NCBI RefSeq assembly: GCF_001975985.1
Contig: NZ_MTQF01000003.1
Location: 58,901 to 121,022, forward strand
Source: [Flexibacter] sp. ATCC 35103
GTDB taxonomy: Bacteria > Bacteroidota > Bacteroidia > Flavobacteriales > Flavobacteriaceae
Reading direction: 5' to 3'
DNA length: 62,122 bases
Shown: positions 8,722-19,869 of the stretch, piece after piece
Layout: each line of letters starts with the position of its first letter
Position numbering within the stretch: the stretch's first letter is position 1
Notes under the pieces: generated by a model
Told to the model about the DNA's origin: nothing
Databases searched by the model: none
What the model saw: only the letters and a program-made list of their open reading frames with translations
Position numbers and translations under genes: made by a program

Positions 8722-9828
8722 ATGAAAAAATATATCAATAAATTATTCCTATTTGGGAGTGTACTTTTTTTAGGCGCCTCCTGTGAAAGTGAAGGTCAGT
8801 TAACGACATTGAAAGCAGTAAATTTTCCTGCTGCGATCGAGGTTTCTTCCAGCACAATAGTTCTTACCGAAGATACAGCAGACAATAATGCACTGCTTAT
8901 TTCCTGGCCCAAAGTAACATTTCCTATCGATGCGCCGGTTACTTATGCCATACAATTTGATTTAATCAATGACACAAGCGGTGCCAATGCCTGGCAAAAA
9001 GCCAAACGAATAGAAGTTGGTCAGGATGTTTTAAGCAAAGCATTTATTGGCAGCGAATTAAATAAAATTGCTACAGATTTAGGATTACCTATTGATGCTG
9101 CAGGAAAATTAGTGGTTCGTGTAGAAGCAGCTATGGATCGAAAAATTTATTCTGATCCAATCACTTTAACCGTTACGCCTTATGAAAAAAGTGTCGTTTT
9201 TGGCGAAATTTATATGCCGGGATTCTATCAGGGAGAATTTAATGTAGGAACTGCCGCAGCTTTAACCGCTATTTCAAAAGGCGTTTATCAGGGGTATGTT
9301 ACTCTTTCTCCTGGAAATGGTACTGATTTTAAATTGAACACCGCCAGAAATTGGGATCAATATTACGGTGCAGGTGATACAAACAATGATTTAAAAAATA
9401 TGAGTGAACCTAATTTTCATCTTCCGGGTGCAGGTTCTTATCAGATAAAAGTAAATCTTAATACTTTAAAATGGAGTTCTGCTCCTTACGCCTGGGGAAT
9501 CGTAGGATCATCAACTCACGCGCCAACTCCGGAAGACAAAGATTATGGATGGAACCACTCTATCCCAATGTCATATAATCATGAAACAAAAACCTGGAAA
9601 GTTACTGCCAACTTAATAGTTGGGGCTTTAAAATTCAGATTAAATGATAAGTGGGATGTAAACTACGGACCTGCAGACGCTACAACAAATACGATAAATA
9701 AAGATAATGGCGGTGCTTATGATATTGCTGAAGCAGGAACCTACGAAATTACCTTTACAATAAACGACGTAGATCCGGCATCAGCAGGTTATCCGGCAAC
9801 GGCAACTTGTACGATCGGTAAAAAATAA
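8722..9828 (+). CDS. SusE/SusF-like starch-binding outer-membrane lipoprotein
   Basis: A lipoprotein of 368 residues. I place the start at 8722 because it gives a proper signal peptide (MKKYINKLFLFGSVLFLGAS, then Cys21) and avoids overlap with susD; an upstream in-frame ATG at 8671 would overlap susD. The N-terminal SusE-type domain is followed by repeated CBM-like modules (about 160-260, MPGFYQGEF ... NTLKWSSAPYAWGIVG, and about 270-365, MSYNHETKTWKVTANL). SusE/F proteins bind starch at the cell surface. It is the third gene of the susCDE-like unit. A hairpin lies downstream at 9863-9897. Confidence 0.85.
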   Translation: MKKYINKLFLFGSVLFLGASCESEGQLTTLKAVNFPAAIEVSSSTIVLTEDTADNNALLISWPKVTFPIDAPVTYAIQFDLINDTSGANAWQKAKRIEVGQDVLSKAFIGSELNKIATDLGLPIDAAGKLVVRVEAAMDRKIYSDPITLTVTPYEKSVVFGEIYMPGFYQGEFNVGTAAALTAISKGVYQGYVTLSPGNGTDFKLNTARNWDQYYGAGDTNNDLKNMSEPNFHLPGAGSYQIKVNLNTLKWSSAPYAWGIVGSSTHAPTPEDKDYGWNHSIPMSYNHETKTWKVTANLIVGALKFRLNDKWDVNYGPADATTNTINKDNGGAYDIAEAGTYEITFTINDVDPASAGYPATATCTIGKK

Positions 9829-9862
9829 TCTAACATTGTAATAAAGCTAGATTAGTTTGAGT

Positions 9863-9897
9863 GATACCTGCCTTTTTTGAGCGAAAGGCAGGCTATC
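9863..9897 (+). other. Intergenic hairpin between susE-like and amylase genes
   Basis: CCTGCCTTT (9867-9875) pairs with AAAGGCAGG (9884-9892), and GATA/TATC extend the stem with one bulged C. Downstream Ts are weak, so it may be a partial terminator or an mRNA processing/stability element. Confidence 0.5.
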
Positions 9898-9945
9898 TTT
9901 CTCCTAAAATAATACCGCGTTTATTAAAACCAAATTCAAAAAAAT

Positions 9946-11325
9946 ATGAAATCAAATATAAAAATCGTCTATACTTTACTACTTGCACTAGCATTTATTT
10001 CGTGTAGTTCATCAGATAGCGATTCAACTCCGGCTTCTCCTTATCAACAATACGGAGCCTCGTTCGAGAAAATGCCTAAAAAAGAAGATGCCGTAATTTA
10101 TCAGGTAAATATTCGTGCTTTTAGTGCTGCAGGAAACTTAAAAGGAGTTCAGGATAGACTGACTCAAATTCAGGAGTTGGGTGCAAATGTTATTTATCTT
10201 ATGCCTATTTATCCTGTTGGAAAAGTAAAAGCTTCAGGAGAATTAGGTTCACCTTATGCCGTGCAGGATTACAAAGCCGTAAATCCTGACTTCGGAACTT
10301 TACAGGATCTTCAGGTTTTGGTAGAAGAAGCACACAAAAAAAATATGGCTGTAGTTCTGGACTGGGTTGCCAATCACACCGCTTGGGACAATGCCTGGAT
10401 TACACAACATAAAGATTGGTACCAGCAAGATGACAAAGGAAATATCATTATTCCTCCGGGAACTAATTATAATGATGTGGCCCAATTAAATTTCAATAAT
10501 ACTGAGATGAAAGACGCAATGATCGACGCCATGTCATATTGGGTTTACAATGCAAACATTGATGGTTTTAGATGTGATTATGCTGATTTTGTACCGCAAA
10601 ACTTCTGGTCTGATGCAATCACGAAATTAAGAAGCATTAAAAAAAATCAAAACATCTTAATGTTGGCCGAAGGTTCTAAAGTAAATCACTTTGCTTCTGG
10701 TTTTGATTATACTTTTGGATTCAATTTCTTCAGCACGTTAGAAAAAGTTTTTAAAGAAACTAAACCTGCAACAATTATTCAGGATTCGAATGCTACAGAA
10801 TATGCAAACAATTATAATGAAGAAAACAGAGTGGTAAGATATACCAGCAATCACGATGTAAACCTTTCTGAAGGAACTCCGCTGGAACTTTTTGGAGGTA
10901 AAAAAGGATCTATCGCTACTTTTGTAGTTGCTGCGTATCTAAAATCTGTTCCAATGATTTACAACGGACAAGAAGTTGGCTATGAAAAAAGATTAAATTA
11001 TTTTGCCAAAACGCCAATTGACTGGTCTACTGCAGATGCATCAATGCTAGCCGAATACAAAAAAATAATCGCTTTTAGAAATACAAGTACAGCTATAAAA
11101 ACAGGAACTTATACCGGATATAGCAGCGATGCAGTAAGTGCATTTACAATGGTAAAAGATTCAGAAAAAGTTCTTGTGCTTTCTAATTTAACTAATAGTT
11201 CTGTAAAATATCTTGTTTCGCCAGCTTTGAAAGCAATCTGGAAAGATGCTTTTTCAGGAGCTTCTGTAACTGTTGGCAACGAAATTACATTACTTCCATT
11301 TCAATATTTAGTATTGAAGAATTAA
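9946..11325 (+). CDS. GH13 alpha-amylase-family lipoprotein (SusG-like role)
   Basis: A 459-residue glycoside hydrolase family 13 enzyme with a lipoprotein signal (LLALAFISC, Cys20) followed by SSSDSDS. This Ser/Asp-rich stretch resembles the surface-export signals of Bacteroidota lipoproteins. The conserved GH13 regions are present: LDWVANHTA (region I), GFRCDYAD with nucleophile Asp211, LMLAEGS with acid/base Glu242, and TSNHDVN with Asp304. It should cleave alpha-1,4-glucan at the cell surface and feed the SusC/D importer. It sits 117 nt after the SusE-like gene and 49 nt before the GH97 gene. GH13 subfamily and exact specificity are not assignable from sequence alone. Confidence 0.9.
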   Translation: MKSNIKIVYTLLLALAFISCSSSDSDSTPASPYQQYGASFEKMPKKEDAVIYQVNIRAFSAAGNLKGVQDRLTQIQELGANVIYLMPIYPVGKVKASGELGSPYAVQDYKAVNPDFGTLQDLQVLVEEAHKKNMAVVLDWVANHTAWDNAWITQHKDWYQQDDKGNIIIPPGTNYNDVAQLNFNNTEMKDAMIDAMSYWVYNANIDGFRCDYADFVPQNFWSDAITKLRSIKKNQNILMLAEGSKVNHFASGFDYTFGFNFFSTLEKVFKETKPATIIQDSNATEYANNYNEENRVVRYTSNHDVNLSEGTPLELFGGKKGSIATFVVAAYLKSVPMIYNGQEVGYEKRLNYFAKTPIDWSTADASMLAEYKKIIAFRNTSTAIKTGTYTGYSSDAVSAFTMVKDSEKVLVLSNLTNSSVKYLVSPALKAIWKDAFSGASVTVGNEITLLPFQYLVLKN

Positions 11326-11353
11326 TACCCACGCAACTTTAAAATTAAATTAG

Positions 11354-13555
<2,202 letters not shown>

Positions 13556-13570
13556 ATTACTAAGTTTTTT

Positions 13571-13638
13571 TGCCACGAATTCACGAATTTTTCGAATTAA
13601 GATTTTAAAATAAATACTTAATTCGTGAATTCGGGGCA
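13571..13638. repeat. Intergenic inverted repeat (CACGAATT family)
   Basis: Arms at 13571-13589 and 13620-13638 match over 19 nt with one mismatch; the core is ACGAATTCACGAATT. It is the same kind of repeat as at 27470-27580. It probably forms the end of the GH97 transcript and separates it from the large amylase gene. Confidence 0.75.
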
Positions 13639-13779
13639 GAAACTTACGCTCATTTCTGAGCAAAAATTAAAAATTTTACTACAAAACTATTAACCACAAA
13701 ATGTTTGTCAAATTTAAAAACAATGCAAGTGAGAATGAATTTTAGTTAGAAATGCTGACAAGCATAAAAAACAAAAATT

Positions 13780-16700
13780 ATGAAAAACAAAATTACCACT
13801 AGAGTATTTCATTTCACGAAAACAATAGTCTGTTTTCTGTTACTATTTGCAAGTTCAGTGTATGCCCAAGATCCGGCTCAATATGGTACGCCATATACAG
13901 GAGTTCCGGACCCGAGAGATGCCAATATTTATCAGGTTCACATTCGTCCGCATAGTGCTTCCGGAACTTTAGCCGCAGTTACATCTGATTTAGACCGAAT
14001 TAAATCACTTGGTATCAATGTGCTTTATTTAATGCCCATTTATCCTTACGGAACTGATTCAAGAAGTTCCAACTCTCCTTATTGTATCAAAGATTACAAA
14101 TCTGTAGGTTCTGAATACGGAACGCTTACAGATATGCGTAATCTGGTAGATGCAGCCCATGCCAAAGGTATGGCAGTAATGCTTGACATTGCTGTAAACG
14201 GTACTTCATGGGATCATCCCTGGACGGTATCTCATCCGGAATATTACCAAAGAACCGGAACAACAATCAATCAGCTGGCAAACTTTTCTGATATAGCCGC
14301 GCTGGATCTTAACAATACCGCGCTTCGTGCTGCAATGAAAGATGCCATGCGTTATTGGATCTTTGCAGCTAATATTGATGGATATCGTTGTGATTTTGCT
14401 AATAATCCTCCTATTGATTTCTGGACAGAAATTATCAGCAATTTAAGAGGTATTACTTCTCATAACTTATTGATGCTTGCCGAAGGAGATCGTTTACAAA
14501 ATTTTCAGGCAGGATTTGATATGAATTTTGGTGATAAATGGTTTTATGATGCATTAAAAAATGTTGCAGGCGGAGGTCCGGTTTCTACAAGATTCCAAAC
14601 CACAAATGACATGGAATATACGTATGCAACAGGAAGTCAGCAAGAAGTGAGATGGACTGCAAATCATGATTCAGAAAACAACAGCGATACCGCTCCTTTT
14701 ACTGTATTTAAAAGTAATGCCGGAGTAGTCGCCAATTTCTTAGTTTCGGGTTATATGAAAGGTGTTCCTTTTTTAACCAGCGGACAAGAAGTAGCATTCA
14801 ATCAGGTAATTCCGTGGCCTTATACCAGCGTAAAAATAAACTGGAGCAATACTGCTGCTACACCCGAATTTGCCAAGATTCTTAACTTTAGAAATAGCAG
14901 TGCTGCCATCCGTCGTGGTACAATGACGCCATATGCCAGTGATGATATCTGTGCCTTTACAAAAACATTAGGAACTGAGAAAGTTATTGTAATGACCAAT
15001 CTTAGAAATGCCAGTAAAACATTTGTGATTCCGGCTGCATTGGCAGGAACTTATAAAGATGCTTATACTGGTGCTAACGTAACATTGGTTTCGGGAGCTA
15101 CCCAATCTTTTAATGCTTTTCAATATATTGTTTTAACCAATACAAATGTTGCGACTGTAGCCGTTACAGGAGTTTCAGTTAGTCCTGCAACAGCAACTGT
15201 TGGTTTAGGATCTACACAACAATTAAATCCAACAATTGCTCCGGCAAATGCAACCAACCAAAACGTAACCTGGACATCAAGCAATACAGCTGTAGCAACT
15301 GTAAATGCATCTGGATTAGTTTCAGCGGTTTCAGCAGGGACAACAACTATTACGGTTAAAACAGTTGACGGAAACAAAACAGCAACTTCAGCTATAACAG
15401 TTGCAGCAATTCCGGTTGCTTCAGTAAGTGTTTCGCCAACAACAGCAAGTTTATATGCAGGAAACACACAACAGCTTTCGGCTACAATTGCTCCGGCAAA
15501 TGCAACAAACAAAACTGTAACATGGAGTTCCAGCAATACAGCCGTTGCAACTGTAAATTCATCCGGATTAGTAACAGCGGTTTCAACAGGAACAGCAAAT
15601 ATTACTGTAACAACACAAGACGGAAGCAAAACTGCAATTGCAGCCATTACTGTAAACGCGAATACTAATTTCACGGTTTATTTCTACAAACCATCAAATT
15701 GGGGAACCGGAATTAAAATTTATTATTGGAGTACTTTACCAACAGGCGTTTTAGCTGATGCTTCATGGCCAGGCGTAAATATGACTGATGCAGGAAATGG
15801 TTGGTACAGTTATACGTTTACCAATGTAACTTCGACTAATTTAATTTTTAATGACGGAACTAGTCAATCTGCTGATTTAAGCAGAAACAAAATAGGTTGG
15901 TACATGAATACAACTTGGTACGATTCTAATCCGGGAACAGTTGTAGCAGTTACAGGAGTAACATTATCTCCAACAACAGCAACATTGTTAGTTGGAGCAA
16001 CACAGCAATTAACGCCAACAGTTGCGCCTGCAACAGCAAACAATAAAGCTGTAACATATAGTTCAAGTAATACGGCTGTAGCAACTGTAAATAGTTCCGG
16101 ATTAATAACCGCTGTAGGTGCAGGTTCTGCAACAATAACCGTAACAACTCAGGATGGAGCAAAAACAGCAACTTGTGCAGTAACTGTAAATGCTACAAAT
16201 GTAGCAGTAACAAGTGTGAGTTTGAGCCCAACCTCAGCATCATTATCTGTTGGCGGAACACAACAATTGACTCCAACAATTCTTCCTGCAAATGCAACAA
16301 ACAAATCTGTAAATTACAGTTCTGGTAATACGGCAGTTGCAACTGTAAATAGTTCTGGATTCGTAACTGCCGTAGCAAACGGATCAGCCACTATTACGGT
16401 TACAACCGTTGACGGAAGCAAAACAAGTATAGTTTCTATTACCGTTTCGACTGCAACAGGAACATATTACACGATCAAAAACAGATGGACTGGTGCTTAT
16501 TTATCTGATGCCGGAGCAAATGTAGGTTACGGTGCAACGATTGCGAATAACAATTACAAATGGCAAAAAATCGCTATAGATGCCACTTATTTTGTGCTTA
16601 AAAATGTAGCGACTGGAGAATTGATGAATATCGAAAATCAAACCGGAAATGTTCAGTCTAATATAACCGATACTACTTTCTGGAGTGCACAATGGTCAAG

Positions 16701-17142
16701 TGATTATATCGACGGAACCTGGATTAGAATCAGAAACAGATGGCAAACCGGAAATATTATCCATGTTGAAAATCAAACTGGTTCTGCTCAATACGGAAAC
16801 TCTCAGGATGGTTGGTTTAGTGCACAATGGCAATTAGAATCTACAACAGTTTCAGGTTTAAGTGCCAAATCTTCTCTTCAAACAGAAGAAATCATTGCAA
16901 CAGAAAAAGAAGTAAGCATTTATCCAAATCCTTCTACAGACAACCAATTTAATGTTTCATTGCCTGAATTAGAATCGGGAGATTTAGCTTTAATTACAGT
17001 TTCTGACATGAACGGCAAAACTGTTTTAACTCAAAAACTTTCGACTTCAGGACAAATTAATCATCATTTAGCATCAGGAATTTATATCGTAACTATAAAT
17101 TCTAAAGGTTTGAATGTGACTAAAAAGTTGATTGTTAAATAA
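13780..17142 (+). CDS. Multidomain secreted GH13 amylase with BIG2, starch-binding and ricin-like modules and a T9SS signal
   Basis: An 1120-residue protein. A signal peptide (ending SSVYAQ) is followed by a GH13 domain (about 35-450) with nucleophile Asp205 (GYRCDFAN), acid/base Glu235 (LMLAEGD) and Asp297 (TANHDSEN). Region I reads DIAVNGTSW, with Gly141 where GH13 enzymes normally have His. Next come two BIG2-like Ig domains (about 455-625), a CBM26-like module (about 627-710, FTVYFYKPSNWGTGIKIYYW), two more BIG2-like domains (about 715-885), a ricin-type beta-trefoil-like region (about 890-1020), and a type A T9SS sorting domain (from about 1045, SIYPNPS ... LIVK). It is probably a cell-surface or released amylase for polymeric starch. 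It closes the locus and is followed by a strong terminator. Confidence 0.9.
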   Translation: MKNKITTRVFHFTKTIVCFLLLFASSVYAQDPAQYGTPYTGVPDPRDANIYQVHIRPHSASGTLAAVTSDLDRIKSLGINVLYLMPIYPYGTDSRSSNSPYCIKDYKSVGSEYGTLTDMRNLVDAAHAKGMAVMLDIAVNGTSWDHPWTVSHPEYYQRTGTTINQLANFSDIAALDLNNTALRAAMKDAMRYWIFAANIDGYRCDFANNPPIDFWTEIISNLRGITSHNLLMLAEGDRLQNFQAGFDMNFGDKWFYDALKNVAGGGPVSTRFQTTNDMEYTYATGSQQEVRWTANHDSENNSDTAPFTVFKSNAGVVANFLVSGYMKGVPFLTSGQEVAFNQVIPWPYTSVKINWSNTAATPEFAKILNFRNSSAAIRRGTMTPYASDDICAFTKTLGTEKVIVMTNLRNASKTFVIPAALAGTYKDAYTGANVTLVSGATQSFNAFQYIVLTNTNVATVAVTGVSVSPATATVGLGSTQQLNPTIAPANATNQNVTWTSSNTAVATVNASGLVSAVSAGTTTITVKTVDGNKTATSAITVAAIPVASVSVSPTTASLYAGNTQQLSATIAPANATNKTVTWSSSNTAVATVNSSGLVTAVSTGTANITVTTQDGSKTAIAAITVNANTNFTVYFYKPSNWGTGIKIYYWSTLPTGVLADASWPGVNMTDAGNGWYSYTFTNVTSTNLIFNDGTSQSADLSRNKIGWYMNTTWYDSNPGTVVAVTGVTLSPTTATLLVGATQQLTPTVAPATANNKAVTYSSSNTAVATVNSSGLITAVGAGSATITVTTQDGAKTATCAVTVNATNVAVTSVSLSPTSASLSVGGTQQLTPTILPANATNKSVNYSSGNTAVATVNSSGFVTAVANGSATITVTTVDGSKTSIVSITVSTATGTYYTIKNRWTGAYLSDAGANVGYGATIANNNYKWQKIAIDATYFVLKNVATGELMNIENQTGNVQSNITDTTFWSAQWSSDYIDGTWIRIRNRWQTGNIIHVENQTGSAQYGNSQDGWFSAQWQLESTTVSGLSAKSSLQTEEIIATEKEVSIYPNPSTDNQFNVSLPELESGDLALITVSDMNGKTVLTQKLSTSGQINHHLASGIYIVTINSKGLNVTKKLIVK

Positions 17143-17163
17143 CTTCAATTTAGTTATAAAAAG

Positions 17164-17200
17164 AAATGGCGTATGAGATTTTCATACGCCATTTTTGTTT
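17164..17200. terminator. Bidirectional terminator between convergent genes
   Basis: A 13-bp perfect stem, AAATGGCGTATGA (17164-17176) with TCATACGCCATTT (17182-17194), is followed by Ts. It separates the starch locus (+) from the catabolic cluster (-). Confidence 0.85.
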
Positions 17201-17259
17201 TAAAAAAGATTCTCACAGATTATAAAATCTTTTCAATCCTTTTAATCTGTGGCAAAAAA

Positions 17260-18102
17260 TTAAAGCTTTCCTCTTTTTTGTAAATCTTCAAGTAAATCTT
17301 TTGCAAACTCCACCGCATGAAGCGCATATCCTAAATGTCCACCCGGAACATATAAAACTTCGGTTCCAAATTGTTTTGCCAGATTAGTAACAGGCCATGC
17401 CGGCATTGTATTTACAGAATCCTTTCCTACACAGAAAATAATTTTATCCTTGTTTTCTTCCAGTTTGATGGTGTCAAAATCAGTCGATGGATATTGTCTC
17501 ACTTCGTGTTTGAACCAGTACTTTGTATTTGGTGTTTCTGGTCCTTTTCCTGATTTCATGTATTCACCATCTTGGGTTTCCGGAATCAATTCATTTACGA
17601 ATTTTTCTTTAGCCGCACCTTCCCCTTCTTTAATATAAAGATCATAAATTTCCTGAGTCGTCGCTTTCCATTTTTCACCATCCGGAAGATATTTTAAAGC
17701 AGTTGGTTCATGCGGAACAAGCGCTTTTATAATTTCAGGATGAAGCGTCATCAATTGAAGCGAAACCAAAGCTCCTGAACTGCTTGCGAATACAAAAGCC
17801 GGTTCACTCGTTAAATGTTTAATTAAAGCTGCAGCATCATCTGCATCAGTATTGATACGATGTGTATAATCTTGTTCACCTACTAATTTAGAACCTGAGA
17901 ATCCTCTGCGATCATAGGTTACCACCATAAATGTTTTAGATAATATTTCGCGAATGGGTGTAAAGATAAAATGATCTCCGTTTGCTCCTGGAATCATTAA
18001 TAAAACTGGTCCGTTTCCTTTCGTTTCATAATACAATTCAGCTCCAGCTACATTTAGTATTCCTGTTGTTACACCTTCTATTGGTTGTTTAGCATTTTCC
18101 AT
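17260..18102 (-). CDS. Alpha/beta-fold hydrolase
   Basis: A 280-residue cytosolic alpha/beta hydrolase without a signal peptide. The oxyanion region is LLMIPGANGDHFIF (about 35-47). The nucleophile elbow reads A-S-S-S-G with predicted Ser108, so the first small residue is Ala rather than Gly. GGHLGYALHAVEF near the C-terminus supplies the likely catalytic His. It is the last gene of a probable three-gene operon with the amidohydrolase and SnoaL-like genes (19 nt downstream of the amidohydrolase), whose promoter carries the TTGACA palindrome. An esterase or carbon-carbon hydrolase for a small organic compound is plausible, but the substrate is unknown. Confidence 0.85.
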   Translation of the reverse strand: MENAKQPIEGVTTGILNVAGAELYYETKGNGPVLLMIPGANGDHFIFTPIREILSKTFMVVTYDRRGFSGSKLVGEQDYTHRINTDADDAAALIKHLTSEPAFVFASSSGALVSLQLMTLHPEIIKALVPHEPTALKYLPDGEKWKATTQEIYDLYIKEGEGAAKEKFVNELIPETQDGEYMKSGKGPETPNTKYWFKHEVRQYPSTDFDTIKLEENKDKIIFCVGKDSVNTMPAWPVTNLAKQFGTEVLYVPGGHLGYALHAVEFAKDLLEDLQKRGKL

Positions 18103-18121
18103 TTCTTTTGTATTTTAAGAA

Positions 18122-19129
18122 TTATAAATTCAATAATTTTTCTACATTCAAGTGTCCTATTTTTGCTTTGTCTTCTTCAGAAATTGAAGCGTTTTTAAGA
18201 AAATCTCCTGTTTCGTTTTTTATCAAATAAGGATAATCTCCTGAGTAAATAATGTGGTCTGCTCCCATTTGTGCAATGGCAAACTGAAGTTGAGTTTCAG
18301 AGAAAATTCCGCTTGGTGTGATATAAACGTGTTCTTTATAATATTCTGAAATCGTACGTTTTAAATTTGTAATCTCAGGATAAAGTGTTTCGTCTAATCT
18401 TTCCAGAAAAGCAGGAACAAATTCTCCCCAATGTCCTGAAATCAATTTTAGATTGGGCAACTTATCAAAAACTCCCGAAAGAATCATTCTGATTACATGA
18501 ATTCCGCTGTCCATATGCCAGCCAAAACCTGCAGCCGGAAAAACCCCGTTTACTAATTTTGACCAATTATCATTTCTAAAATAATGGTCTGCGACTCCTT
18601 TTTCAATAATTCCGGGATGCAAATAAACGGGTACATCTAGTTCAGCCGCTTTTTCAAAAATTGGAAAAAATTCAGTTTCATCAAAAAATTTCCCCTGAAA
18701 AGTTCCCGCCAATAAAGCTCCTTTAAAACCTAAACTTTTTACTGCACGTTCTAATTCTGCTGCTGCTGCAACAGGATCAGCAACTGGCAAAGCGGCAAAA
18801 CCGGCAAATCGGGTTGGATTTTGTTTGATTAAATGTGCTAATTCATCATTGGCTTCAGCACAAAGTTCAACTGCAATTTTAGGGTCTGTAATTCCTTGTG
18901 GACTTCCTCCGCCATATGAAATGACCTGCATATCGATACCGCTCTCATCCATAAATTTAAGTCTGCGTACGCCAACATCTTCAATATCATCATTTGTGGG
19001 TAAAAAATGTTTTATTAATTCCTGCATGTCTTTATTTTTTTCAGCATCATTACTTTTTGGCTGAAACTGTTTCATTTTGTCACTGATTTTTGGCGAGCTA
19101 AAATGTTCTTCTATTGTAATAATTTTCAT
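18122..19129 (-). CDS. Amidohydrolase-2 family protein (ACMSD / gamma-resorcylate decarboxylase-like)
   Basis: A metal-dependent TIM-barrel protein of 335 residues of the ACMSD branch, which includes nonoxidative aromatic acid decarboxylases. Metal-ligand motifs are visible: EEHF at residues 7-10 (Glu7, His9), VPVYLHPGI, ISGHWGEFVPAFLERLD, and YSGDYPY (Asp). The start at 19129 is chosen because it places MKIITIEEHF at the N-terminus, as in the paralogue at 22358-23347, and avoids overlap with the upstream gene; an earlier ATG at 19156 would overlap. It lies 11 nt after the SnoaL-like gene. Decarboxylation or hydration of an aromatic acid is inferred from family only. Confidence 0.88.
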   Translation of the reverse strand: MKIITIEEHFSSPKISDKMKQFQPKSNDAEKNKDMQELIKHFLPTNDDIEDVGVRRLKFMDESGIDMQVISYGGGSPQGITDPKIAVELCAEANDELAHLIKQNPTRFAGFAALPVADPVAAAAELERAVKSLGFKGALLAGTFQGKFFDETEFFPIFEKAAELDVPVYLHPGIIEKGVADHYFRNDNWSKLVNGVFPAAGFGWHMDSGIHVIRMILSGVFDKLPNLKLISGHWGEFVPAFLERLDETLYPEITNLKRTISEYYKEHVYITPSGIFSETQLQFAIAQMGADHIIYSGDYPYLIKNETGDFLKNASISEEDKAKIGHLNVEKLLNL

Positions 19130-19140
19130 TTTTTTTAATT

Positions 19141-19758
19141 TTAAGAGTTTAACCAATTTTCAGATTCCTTGTACAGTTTTGCAACACTTTCCGGTTTGTC
19201 AATTCCAGGCAAATTACTATTTATAGGATAGCCACTTTGGCTTAAAGCATAAGACATATTCGCATAACTTGTTCTGAATTTGGCAATTTCTTCTTTCGGA
19301 ATTGTAATACCATCAGCAGGAGAAACAGGCATTAAAGCATCTTTTTCATAAATTCCTTCCATAGAAATAATAGACCAAAGACCATTTATTTTCTGTATTT
19401 TGTATAAAAGTTTCACATCAGAACTTAATTCTAATAAATGTCCCTGGATTTCCTGTCTTATCTGAATTGTCGCCATTGTAATCGCAACGGCTTTATCTTT
19501 ATTCAGCCAGATTAAAGTATCGAATAATTTGTGAGGCGCATAAGTTTCCATTTTGCTTGAAGCTTCAACGAAATCGTGTCCAGATCCTTTAAACCATGAA
19601 ATTGTTACGGTAGAATTTTCGGCAAAACATTTCTTCATTTCTTCCCATTGCGCATTGTCTCGGCAAAAACGTTCAAATTCTATAAGTTCTTTAATACTGA
19701 ATTTATCAATTACGTTTTCTAAAGTACTTCCGGATGGTTTTCTTAACAGCGTTTTCAT
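19141..19758 (-). CDS. SnoaL/NTF2-like domain protein
   Basis: A 205-residue protein with an NTF2-like alpha+beta fold in the region IKELIEFERFCRDNAQWEEM...CFAENSTVTISWFKGSG, then VKLLYKIQKINGLWSIISME. The C-terminus LPGIDKPESVAKLYKESENW is shared with the paralogue at 21610-22311, so the two are homologous. There is no signal peptide, unlike the paralogue. It is the first gene of the operon with the amidohydrolase and alpha/beta hydrolase. A 61-nt leader separates it from a TAATTTTG -7 box preceded by the TTGACA palindrome. It may be a small cyclase, dehydratase or binding partner; no catalytic residues can be assigned. Confidence 0.8.
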   Translation of the reverse strand: MKTLLRKPSGSTLENVIDKFSIKELIEFERFCRDNAQWEEMKKCFAENSTVTISWFKGSGHDFVEASSKMETYAPHKLFDTLIWLNKDKAVAITMATIQIRQEIQGHLLELSSDVKLLYKIQKINGLWSIISMEGIYEKDALMPVSPADGITIPKEEIAKFRTSYANMSYALSQSGYPINSNLPGIDKPESVAKLYKESENWLNS

Positions 19759-19819
19759 AATTCCCTCTTTTTAATTTTGTTATAGATTGCATCAGTTTGG
19801 TTTCTGATGATTTATAGTA

Positions 19820-19863
19820 CAAAATTAGGCGGATAGAAAACCCTGTGCATTGACAAATGTCAA
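19820..19863 (-). promoter_or_regulatory. Class-II-type promoter: Crp/Fnr-like palindrome plus -7 box (minus strand)
   Basis: On the minus strand TTGACA-TT-TGTCAA (19850-19863) is followed after exactly 22 nt by TAATTTTG (19820-19827). The site drives the SnoaL-amidohydrolase-hydrolase operon. The palindrome and flanks are repeated, inverted, at 20564-20607. The centre lies about 41 nt upstream of the expected start, where a class II Crp activator binds. Confidence 0.75.
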
Positions 19864-19869
19864 AAAGGA

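Noticed and set aside
9863..9897. Hairpin as a definite rho-independent terminator
   Set aside because: No strong T run follows, and the downstream amylase gene belongs functionally to the same locus.
15120..15674. A 184-residue open frame on the minus strand
   Set aside because: It is antisense to the BIG2 repeats of the large amylase, whose codon pattern and domain matches are clear.
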